Of a DNA stretch of 64,000 nt, positions 57,342-64,000 are shown in pieces. Made by a program: the position numbers and the translations under genes. This DNA is from an uncultured Mucispirillum sp. Its GTDB lineage: Bacteria; Chrysiogenota; Deferribacteres; Deferribacterales; Mucispirillaceae. The notes beneath the pieces are model-generated. The model was not told where the DNA came from and did no database searches. It worked only from the letters and a program-made list of their open reading frames with translations. The stretch lies in assembly GCA_944323205.1 (NCBI GenBank), contig CALURO010000004.1, positions 1 through 64,000 of the forward strand. The letters are read 5' to 3'. The stretch's first letter is position 1. Each line of letters starts with the position of its first letter.

Positions 57342-58088
57342 ATGAAACATTTTCATATTATTCTTGTTTTAATCTTATTATTTGTAACAGGCTGTGCTTC
57401 AGCATCAAATAGTAAAACTGCAGATTTTGGTATATACAGAGAAGGTTACTCTATACAGGTTGGAGCATTTAAAAATCCTAATAATGCGGGCCGTTTTGTT
57501 GATTCTTTAATAGAACGGGGACTTGATGCATTTATGTTTAGGGATGGAGATATTTATAAGGTAAGGTTTGGCAGTTACAGAACAATAGAAGAAGCAAGAA
57601 ACCGTGGTAAACAGCTGCAGGCTCAAGGAAGAATTGATGAATTTTTTGTTGTTATCCCTGAAAGTTATGCACTGCATAAATCACGCTCTGCTCCAACAAA
57701 AAAGCAAGGCTCTAATTATCTAAGAAATGAAATAGTTAAAACAGCATATAAGTATATAGGTACACCTTATGTATGGGGTGGCAATACTGCTTCAGGTGTA
57801 GACTGCAGCGGTCTTACAAGGGCAGTTTACAGGCTTAATGGGCTTTCTATCCCTAGAGTATCACGAGACCAGTTTAAAGCAGGCAGATTCGTATATAAAA
57901 AAGATTTGCAAAAAGGTGATTTAGTATTTTTTGCAACAGGCGGCGGTAAGAGAGTAAGCCATGTGGGCATATATGTAGGTGATGGTAAATTTATACATGC
58001 ACCAAGAAAGGGAACTACTGTTAGGACAGACAAGTTAAATAATAAATATTGGAGTAAAGTATATATGGGTGGTAGAAGTTATATATAA
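57342..58088 (+). CDS. SPOR-NlpC/P60 lipoprotein (peptidoglycan hydrolase)
   Basis: The 248 aa product has a lipobox Cys18 (FVTGCAS). A SPOR domain follows (about 35-107, [18 protein letters not shown]), which binds denuded glycan strands. An NlpC/P60 peptidase has Cys155 (VDCSGL), His207 (SHVGIY) and His219 (IHAPRKG). It likely cuts cell-wall stem peptides at the septum or periplasm. Monocistronic. Confidence 0.92.
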   Translation: MKHFHIILVLILLFVTGCASASNSKTADFGIYREGYSIQVGAFKNPNNAGRFVDSLIERGLDAFMFRDGDIYKVRFGSYRTIEEARNRGKQLQAQGRIDEFFVVIPESYALHKSRSAPTKKQGSNYLRNEIVKTAYKYIGTPYVWGGNTASGVDCSGLTRAVYRLNGLSIPRVSRDQFKAGRFVYKKDLQKGDLVFFATGGGKRVSHVGIYVGDGKFIHAPRKGTTVRTDKLNNKYWSKVYMGGRSYI

Positions 58089-58153
58089 AATTTAGATATA
58101 GTCATATATATAAATGAATATTTAGCTGATTTTAAAGCACAGTAGTTTTTATA

Positions 58154-58579
58154 TTAGTCATCATATTTTTGGCCTAAAATATTCCCTTTATTATCTATAT
58201 ATATTTCCATCATATTACTAGTTTTTATTTCAAAACCATCCCATATTTTTTCTGCTTTAATAATAAATGTATCAGGATACATTTTTTTTACTATCTGAAC
58301 AATGTATGAAGGTAAAATTTCTGTTGGAAAATTTTGGTAAGTTTTGATTTCCTTCCATTCAGCATTTTTATCAAACTCTATTTCTGTACCATTGTTTAGT
58401 CTTATTTCATATTCATTATAGTCTATTTCAGCATACATAATATTTGTATTGGGGAAATATTTTTGTACAAATGTTTTAACATTATCTGGAAGCTCATTTG
58501 GAGAGATAATGACTTCTTCTGACAAACAGAATGAAAATGAAGAAAAAATAAATAAAAAAATTAGTAAAAAGTGTTTCAT
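58154..58579 (-). CDS. PepSY-like secreted protein (paralogue 1)
   Basis: The 141 aa product has a signal peptide (to about residue 20). Two PepSY-like repeats of the PF11396 type follow: VKTFVQKYFPNTNIMYAEIDYNEYEIRLNNG and VQIVKKMYPDTFIIKAEKIWDGFEIKTSN. It is a close paralogue of the next gene. It is probably periplasmic and of unknown role; related proteins are linked to protease inhibition only by annotation. Confidence 0.82.
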   Translation of the reverse strand: MKHFLLIFLFIFSSFSFCLSEEVIISPNELPDNVKTFVQKYFPNTNIMYAEIDYNEYEIRLNNGTEIEFDKNAEWKEIKTYQNFPTEILPSYIVQIVKKMYPDTFIIKAEKIWDGFEIKTSNMMEIYIDNKGNILGQKYDD

Positions 58580-58663
58580 ATATATCCCCGTATTATACTA
58601 AATTTTTTATACCATATTTTTATTTAAATATAAAGAAAATTTTATGGTAAATTCTAAAAAGGT

Positions 58664-58710
58664 AAATTCTAAAAACGATTGCAACAATTTAAACAGTGGT
58701 TTTTAGAATT
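58664..58710. repeat. Inverted repeat of unknown function
   Basis: AATTCTAAAAAC (58665-58676) is exactly inverted at 58699-58710 with 22 bases between. The first arm is preceded by a direct copy of GGTAAATTCTAAAAA. The 20 bases 58664-58683 recur inverted at 55511. Confidence 0.6.
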
Positions 58711-58782
58711 GCTATTAAGTTTAGTTGTGTAAAAGTGCAGTTGATTTTAATAAATATTAGTATGCTGATTTTATAAATAATG

Positions 58783-58810
58783 AAAGCCGCTGGATTTAAG
58801 CAACGGCTTT
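58783..58810 (-). terminator. Terminator of PepSY-like paralogue 2
   Basis: AAAGCCG and CGGCTTT form a seven-pair stem with an inner extension, about 60 bases past the stop at 58869. The following T-run is poor, so strength is uncertain. Confidence 0.5.
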
Positions 58811-58868
58811 TTGACAGACAATGACAGCACTAAATTTATATTAAAATATTGATTATATATTTTATAAA

Positions 58869-59291
58869 CTAGTCATCAAATTTTTGTCCCATAATTTGAC
58901 CATTAGCTGTAATATAAATTTCCATCATATTGCTTGTTTTGATTTCAAAACCATTCCAAGTTTTTTCTGCTTTTATAATAAAAGCCTGTGGGTGAGCATT
59001 TTTGACTGCTTCAAGAACAGGGGCTGGAAGAACAGATGTTGGAAAGTTTTGGAATGCTTTTATTTCTTTCCAGTCTCCATTTACATAAAAATCAAGTTCT
59101 ACACCTGTATTTAATTTAATTTCAAAACTGTCATAATCCTGTTCAGCATACATTATGCTTGCATCTGGAAAATTAGTCTGAATAAATTGTTTTACATTTG
59201 CAGGAAGTGCATCTGGTGCAATTACCATATCTGCAAATGCAAGGCTTGCGGTCATTAAAAATGCTGCTGTTAAAACTAAAATTCTTTTCAT
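58869..59291 (-). CDS. PepSY-like secreted protein (paralogue 2)
   Basis: The 140 aa product has a signal peptide ending SLAFA. The same two repeats appear as in paralogue 1 (VKQFIQTNFPDASIMYAEQDYDSFEIKL and AVKNAHPQAFIIKAEKTWNGFEIKTSN). About half of the residues match paralogue 1. A GGAGAGA ribosome site is present. It is probably periplasmic. Confidence 0.85.
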   Translation of the reverse strand: MKRILVLTAAFLMTASLAFADMVIAPDALPANVKQFIQTNFPDASIMYAEQDYDSFEIKLNTGVELDFYVNGDWKEIKAFQNFPTSVLPAPVLEAVKNAHPQAFIIKAEKTWNGFEIKTSNMMEIYITANGQIMGQKFDD

Positions 59292-59462
59292 ATTATCTCT
59301 CCTTTTTAGGTTTTAAACCTTAAAATATTTTCTTTATGTTTCGTTAGTCGTATGTTTTATAAAATAGTTACAAAAAAATTAAAATTTTTTAGCATAAATT
59401 TTTAATACATATAATTATATAAACATATAAATAATAACTATATAAAAAACGGAATATGATAT

Positions 59463-59497
59463 AAAAAAAAAGCCTGCTTCCAATACTGGAAACAGGC
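59463..59497 (-). terminator. Terminator of PepSY-like paralogue 3
   Basis: On the minus strand GCCTGTTTCCA pairs with TGGAAGCAGGC (one mismatch), followed by nine T. Confidence 0.85.
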
Positions 59498-59526
59498 GGA
59501 TAGGTTATATAATAAAGGGATAAGGA

Positions 59527-59940
59527 TTAGTCAATTTCTCTTTTTAAAATATTACCATTCATATCAATTTTAAGTTCAAGGTTATTATTTAATTTTACAT
59601 CAACATATCCAAAATCTTTATCTATTTTAATAATTTGACCGCCCTGACTTTTAGCTGCTTTTTCAACTGCCGCAGGAAGAAGTCCATCAGGAAGAGCTGC
59701 ATAGGCTTCTATTTCATCCCATTCTCCGTTTAAGTTAAATTTAATTTTAGCACCATTATTAAGCACTGCTTCGAAACTATCTCTATCCCTTTGTGCTGCT
59801 GCTATTGTTGCACCTTTAAAAGTATCGGCAATAAACTTCTGAGAGTTTTGTGGCAGTTGATTTGCTTGAATAATCATGTCATCTGCAAATGCTGATACTG
59901 CAAATAATGCAATGATTGTTGTTAAGATTAATTTTTTCAT
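59527..59940 (-). CDS. PepSY-like secreted protein (paralogue 3)
   Basis: The 137 aa product has a signal peptide ending SAFA. PepSY-like repeats follow (SQKFIADTFKGATIAAAQRDRDSFEAVLNNG and AVEKAAKSQGGQIIKIDKDFGYVDVKL). It is more diverged than the other two copies and has its own strong terminator, so the three are separate transcripts. Confidence 0.82.
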   Translation of the reverse strand: MKKLILTTIIALFAVSAFADDMIIQANQLPQNSQKFIADTFKGATIAAAQRDRDSFEAVLNNGAKIKFNLNGEWDEIEAYAALPDGLLPAAVEKAAKSQGGQIIKIDKDFGYVDVKLNNNLELKIDMNGNILKREID

Positions 59941-60150
59941 AAGGTTACTCCTTTTTTAAATTTATTATTTACTCCTTAATATTTTATTATGTCGCAGCAA
60001 AAAAATAAAAGTTACAAAAAGTAATAAAAAAATTTTATAGGTGTAACTTATTAATATGCAATATGATTTTATAAATTATATATTTTATAATTTGTTTTTG
60101 TATCATATTTTTATAAAATAATATAAGTATTTATATGTAAGGTGAGTTAT

Positions 60151-60765
60151 ATGGTGTTATGTAATGATTTTTTCCAAAGAGATGTTGTTATGCTGGCCAG
60201 ATTATTAATAGGTAAAGTTTTAGTTAGAAAAATTAATAACTTTATATTGAAAGTAAGGATTATAGAAACAGAAGCATATTCTAAATCAGAGCCTGCAAGC
60301 CATTCAAGTCTTGGTTATTCATTTTCTCGTGCTGCAATGTTTATGAAAGCAGGCACTATATATATGTATCACAGTAGAGCAGGGGCATCATTTAATATAA
60401 GTGCATTAGGTGAAGGTGATGCTGTACTTGTAAAATCTGGAATATGTTTCCTTGATAATGACAGTGATACTCTTGCTTTTATACAGCAGATTAATAAAAA
60501 AAATGGAAAATTAAGAGATATTCATTATCTAGCTTCAGGTCAGACTTTATTATGTAAAAGTTTAATGATAAATAGAGCAGAATGGGATAAAAAACAGTTT
60601 AATGATGAATTATATATTGAAGATACAGGCTATATACCTGAAAATATAGTTATTTCATCGCGTCTTGGTATATCAAAAAGCAGAGATTATCTATTACTGC
60701 CATATAGATATATAGACAAAGCATTTATAAAATATGCTACAAAAGGCAGATGCAAATTTTATTAA
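60151..60765 (+). CDS. DNA-3-methyladenine glycosylase (AAG/MPG family)
   Basis: The start is ATG 60151 after AAGGTGAG; GTG 60142 lies inside that site. The 204 aa product shows RIIETEAY (catalytic Glu and Tyr), a conserved His in ASHSS, AAMFMKAGTIYMY and FNIS. The segment after YMY reads HSRAGAS where the human enzyme has IIYGMYF, so the helix-wedging tyrosine is absent, as in a bacterial subgroup I recall. It excises alkylated purines. Confidence 0.88.
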   Translation: MVLCNDFFQRDVVMLARLLIGKVLVRKINNFILKVRIIETEAYSKSEPASHSSLGYSFSRAAMFMKAGTIYMYHSRAGASFNISALGEGDAVLVKSGICFLDNDSDTLAFIQQINKKNGKLRDIHYLASGQTLLCKSLMINRAEWDKKQFNDELYIEDTGYIPENIVISSRLGISKSRDYLLLPYRYIDKAFIKYATKGRCKFY

Positions 60766-60839
60766 AAAATTTTATTGATTTTATGTCAAAAAAGTATTAA
60801 TACATATAGGCAAAATTTAGATAACATCAGAAGGTATAT

Positions 60840-61778
60840 ATGGGCTTTTTAGATTCTATTCAAAGTATTATATCAGTGTACTTATTAATTGCAGTGGGTT
60901 ATCTTCTTACAAAAAAAGATATTTTATCTACAGAATTTGGTTCACGAATAGCATGGCTTGTAGTAAATCTTACATTTCCAGCTTATATTTTATCAGCACT
61001 TCCTTATCAGTTTACAAAAGCACAGTTTATGGAATCAGCTGGTGGTATTTTAGTTGCATTAATAGCAACGGCTGTCCTTTACCCTATAGGATATGTTATA
61101 GGTAAGCTTTTTAAAGTGAAAAAGGAAAATATGGGTGTATTTTTAGCCCTGTTTGTATATTCTAATGTGGTATTTATTGGTCTTCCAGTAAATCAGGCAT
61201 TATTTGGTGACAGTTCTGTTGCTTATGTCCTTGAATATTATATTGCAAATACAATACTTTTCTGGACACTTGGTGTTTATTCTCTGCAAAAAGCATCAGG
61301 CAGCGGTAAAGGCGGCATTAATTTAAAAGCACTATTAACTCCATCGCTGACAGCAACAGTTGTAGCAATAATATTTGTGCTTATAGGCTTTAAACTTCCA
61401 GAAATGCTTCAAAAACCAGCAAGTATGCTTGGCAGTATGACTTCACCACTTGCCACACTTTTTATAGGTATGGTGTTTGCTGAGATGAAGTTATCAGATT
61501 TTAAAATTACAAAGGATTTCTGGGCTGTAATGATAGGAAGATTTATTGTATCTCCAGTTGCTGTTCTATTGATTATGATGTTTTTTACATCATTTAATTC
61601 AGACAGGCAGGAAGTATATATATTACAAGCGGCAATGCCTGCAATGAATCAGGTAACAATATTAAGTAAATATTATGGCTGTGATTATAAATATTCTACA
61701 ATACTGACTGTATGGTCATTTGTGATAAGTATGATTGCACTGCCTTTATATGTAACATCATTTCACTATTTATTTTAA
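60840..61778 (+). CDS. AEC-family permease (auxin efflux carrier fold)
   Basis: The 312 aa protein has about ten membrane segments, with NLTFPAYILSALPYQF and FVYSNVVFIGLPVNQALFG in the first half and MPAMNQVTILSKYYGCD in the second, typical AEC signatures. It probably transports a dicarboxylate or related anion; the substrate is unknown. The 3' end overlaps the convergent cupin gene by 4 bases. Confidence 0.9.
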   Translation: MGFLDSIQSIISVYLLIAVGYLLTKKDILSTEFGSRIAWLVVNLTFPAYILSALPYQFTKAQFMESAGGILVALIATAVLYPIGYVIGKLFKVKKENMGVFLALFVYSNVVFIGLPVNQALFGDSSVAYVLEYYIANTILFWTLGVYSLQKASGSGKGGINLKALLTPSLTATVVAIIFVLIGFKLPEMLQKPASMLGSMTSPLATLFIGMVFAEMKLSDFKITKDFWAVMIGRFIVSPVAVLLIMMFFTSFNSDRQEVYILQAAMPAMNQVTILSKYYGCDYKYSTILTVWSFVISMIALPLYVTSFHYLF

Positions 61779-62269
61779 TAAAACATATTAATAATGGCAG
61801 AATATTCTGGATATTTTATAAGCATTTCGCTTTTATTATAAAGAATAAAGTCGTTATAAGAAAATTCTGGGTGCAGACTGCACCCAGTTAATACATATTC
61901 TCCATCAGTAATTTTTGCTGCAAAAATACTGCCACTTTCAATAACTGCACTGTAAGATGCATCATTATATATAAGGCTGTCACCTAGTTTATGACAGATT
62001 AGTATGCCGTTTTTTTTAATTTCATATATTTCTAAAAGGCCACCTTTATAATAATGCCATATTTCATCAGATAATATTGAATGCCATGCAGAATACTGAC
62101 CTTTTTTTAAAAGATAGTATATTGCACTTCCTGCCCTGCATTTAATATTACTATCTTTTGTAATATATTTATTTGACTGGTAATATCTTCTAAAATATCC
62201 GCCTTCTGTATGTGGTGTTAGGCTTAATTTTTCAATTAAAATATCAGCAGTGTCTAATTCTTTCTGCAT
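61775..62269 (-). CDS. DUF985 cupin protein
   Basis: The 164 aa product has the DUF985 pattern LSLTPHTEGGYFRRYYQS, AIYYLLKKGQYSAWHSILSDEIWHYYKG and GCSLHPEFSYNDF. The cupin residues (His and Glu) are intact. The biochemical role is unknown. It overlaps the upstream phosphoethanolamine-transferase-like gene by 16 bases. Confidence 0.88.
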   Translation of the reverse strand: MQKELDTADILIEKLSLTPHTEGGYFRRYYQSNKYITKDSNIKCRAGSAIYYLLKKGQYSAWHSILSDEIWHYYKGGLLEIYEIKKNGILICHKLGDSLIYNDASYSAVIESGSIFAAKITDGEYVLTGCSLHPEFSYNDFILYNKSEMLIKYPEYSAIINMFY

Positions 62270-63726
62270 AGATTTCTTCCATTATTTGATACAGAATGTT
62301 CCATTTGAAAGCATGCTGGAAGAGTGTTAAATAATGTATCATCCAGCACTATATCATTTTTATGAGAAGAGATAATATCTGCAGTATTATATTCTTCATT
62401 TAATTTATCAGATACCCATACTATCATAACAGATGTATCATCTTTACCTTCAGATAATCCATTACTATATTTTTCACCTTCTAAGCCCCGCAGTATAATA
62501 AATGCTTTTTTATCTTTTAAAAGTTCAATCGTTTCATGAAGATAAGCATCAATATAATCAATATATTGGTTGTATTCATCATCATTTGTATTATTATTAA
62601 TAAAGTCTTTATATCTCATATTTATAAATGGGGCAGAGCCTTCAGCATTAACAACAAATAATCCGCCACTGTTTTTTGCTGCAAATTCTTTAATATAAGC
62701 AAGTGAAGTAAAAAGGTTAGGGCTGTTATTTGTATATTTTTCTATCATATTTTTAGTGTCATTTTTTACAATATTATATGCAAGAGCATCTTTTGAAAGT
62801 AGAGAATTATAAACAGCAAAGTATTTAACATTATAACCTGCATTTTTAAATAAACTTATAAAAGATTTACTTTTGTTAATATCATTAATATTTTCAGCAG
62901 CAGCCCCTGTTAACACCGCACTTCTTGTGCTGTAATTATTAGTATAATCAGTTGTAACATTATCAAGTATTATGATACTGTTGCTTGTTAAATGCATATG
63001 CTGGCTGGTTTGTTTAAATGGTGTATTAGAAAGTTTATCTATTAAAATAACTACACCAGTAATATTATCATCTGTTTTAACAGCATTTATTTTATCCTGC
63101 CTTTTATTAGCCGAAAATTTATAAGAAAGGTATGATAATGTATAATTTTTAACACCTTTAAAAAATGCATAAGGCTGCAGAGTAAACTGGTTAAAATTAT
63201 TATAAAGGTTAGTATAACATATTATAGAAACAAGAAATATTACAGCAAATACCTGCCCCCTGCGGATAACAGATTTATCCCGTGCAAAGAAGAATCTTAT
63301 AAAACCAAGTGCAAGGCCAAGTAAAAACATTAGTGTAATAAAAATAGTATATGTTGTATTCTCTGATATAGAAGATTTTATAGTATTATGAAGCAGAAAT
63401 TTTGTTGCAGAATATTCTGTTGTATCAAGATGAAATTTATCTGCATATACTGCACCTACAGAGCCTATATAGAATAAGACAGGGTTTATTATAATAAAAA
63501 CCCATTTAGAAAGCATTAATATAAAGAAAAGTACAAGATTAAAAAAAGCTGCCAGTGTAATTACAAGGGCAGTGTTATACTGGTCTAAGTTTAAAAGCTG
63601 TATTCTTGGTTCATCAAATATTAATGTATATAAAAAAGTATTTAGAAGTAACAAAACATAATATGAAAAAGCTCTTTTACTCCATGGTATTTTTAAAAAC
63701 TGTTTGTTTATATTAATTTTAGCCAT
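62254..63726 (-). CDS. Degenerate EptA-like membrane protein
   Basis: The 490 aa product has five membrane helices in the first 180 residues and a periplasmic domain with the alkaline-phosphatase-superfamily outline of phosphoethanolamine transferases. Landmarks are DYTNNYSTRSAVLTGAA (near 260), NAEGSAPFINMRYKDF and YNQYIDYIDAYLHETIELL. The metal-binding motif SDHGE is RGLEGE (413-418) here, and the first motif 'IGES' is lost (VVILIDKLSN). It is therefore likely catalytically inactive or altered. It may have a binding or regulatory role in the envelope. Confidence 0.7.
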   Translation of the reverse strand: MAKININKQFLKIPWSKRAFSYYVLLLLNTFLYTLIFDEPRIQLLNLDQYNTALVITLAAFFNLVLFFILMLSKWVFIIINPVLFYIGSVGAVYADKFHLDTTEYSATKFLLHNTIKSSISENTTYTIFITLMFLLGLALGFIRFFFARDKSVIRRGQVFAVIFLVSIICYTNLYNNFNQFTLQPYAFFKGVKNYTLSYLSYKFSANKRQDKINAVKTDDNITGVVILIDKLSNTPFKQTSQHMHLTSNSIIILDNVTTDYTNNYSTRSAVLTGAAAENINDINKSKSFISLFKNAGYNVKYFAVYNSLLSKDALAYNIVKNDTKNMIEKYTNNSPNLFTSLAYIKEFAAKNSGGLFVVNAEGSAPFINMRYKDFINNNTNDDEYNQYIDYIDAYLHETIELLKDKKAFIILRGLEGEKYSNGLSEGKDDTSVMIVWVSDKLNEEYNTADIISSHKNDIVLDDTLFNTLPACFQMEHSVSNNGRNLCRKN

Positions 63727-64000
63727 GATGTATCCTTATTATATTGTATTAAAGAAATATACTATATCATTTTTCCTGATTAATTTAAAGTATAAACTTT
63801 ATATCTGATTGAAAAATTTCTTACCTTAAAATTTTATTTAAAAAGCTAAAAAAATCATAAAAATTAATTTTTATTACTATGTTGTATAATAATAAATTAT
63901 ATAGTATAAATTATCATTTAAAATACATTTAGTTAAGCAGTTATATATGTTTTATTCTTCTGATATATTTTTATAAATTATTTATATATATAGAATAAAT
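63727..64000. other. AT-rich end of window, no gene seen
   Basis: This stretch is AT-rich, with no convincing ORF, RNA or repeat. It would contain the promoter of the minus-strand gene ending at 63726. Confidence 0.4.

Overview
The window is about 64 kb of very AT-rich bacterial DNA (roughly 30% GC by eye). Genes are tightly packed on both strands, and Gram-negative envelope systems are present (TonB-dependent receptor, ExbBD-TonB, many lipoproteins). The mix includes an anaerobic-type radical SAM heme enzyme, a propionyl/acyl-CoA carboxylase operon, YgiQ- and DUF1848-type radical SAM proteins, PepSY-like periplasmic proteins and toxin-antitoxin modules. This suggests a host-associated anaerobe. 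The coding style and gene mix resemble Deferribacterota of the Mucispirillum type, but that assignment is inference and no search was run.

Layout. 0-7 kb: a complete trpEGDCFBA operon in which each gene overlaps the next, preceded by a Trp-rich leader ORF. 7.4-20 kb: a co-directional heme acquisition and degradation locus (HutW-like radical SAM enzyme, TonB receptor, three-gene ECF transporter, a His-rich HutX-flavodoxin fusion, ExbB, ExbD, TonB), followed by two lipoproteins and a DUF2141 protein. 20-24 kb: a three-gene biotin-dependent acyl-CoA carboxylase operon on the minus strand. 24-31 kb: a mosaic inverted-repeat element, an M29 aminopeptidase, a TetR regulator, enolase, a radical SAM protein and an MnmC-type methyltransferase. 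31-34.6 kb: a decayed accessory island next to tRNA-Phe, with repeat elements, a Toprim primase fragment, a VapD module and broken genes. 34.7-40.5 kb: carB and transporters. 40.7-43.8 kb: a second accessory island with a lipoprotein behind a promoter containing a poly-C spacer, a DarT-like/NADAR-like pair and a Panacea/SocA-like gene that appears to start at AUU. 43.9-64 kb: a DUF1848 protein, RNase P RNA, a giant DKNYY-repeat protein, tandem cyclophilins, a Fur-family regulator, tRNA-Arg, a RelB-Doc module, a SPOR-NlpC lipoprotein, three PepSY-like paralogues, a 3-methyladenine glycosylase, a permease, a DUF985 cupin and a degenerate phosphoethanolamine-transferase-like protein.

How it works together. 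The trp genes cover the whole chorismate-to-tryptophan branch and look attenuated by Trp codons in the leader. The heme locus appears to be one route: outer-membrane uptake powered by ExbBD-TonB, inner-membrane transport by the ECF complex, cytoplasmic capture by the HutX domain, and ring opening by the radical SAM enzyme with electrons from the fused flavodoxin. A Fur-like inverted repeat upstream suggests iron control, and a Fur-family gene lies at 54.7 kb.

The most unusual points are the poly-C promoter ahead of the ADP-ribosylation toxin/antitoxin-like pair, the His-rich HutX-flavodoxin fusion with its ECF partners, two genes whose conserved N-termini lie upstream of any canonical start codon, and a family of mosaic inverted-repeat elements.
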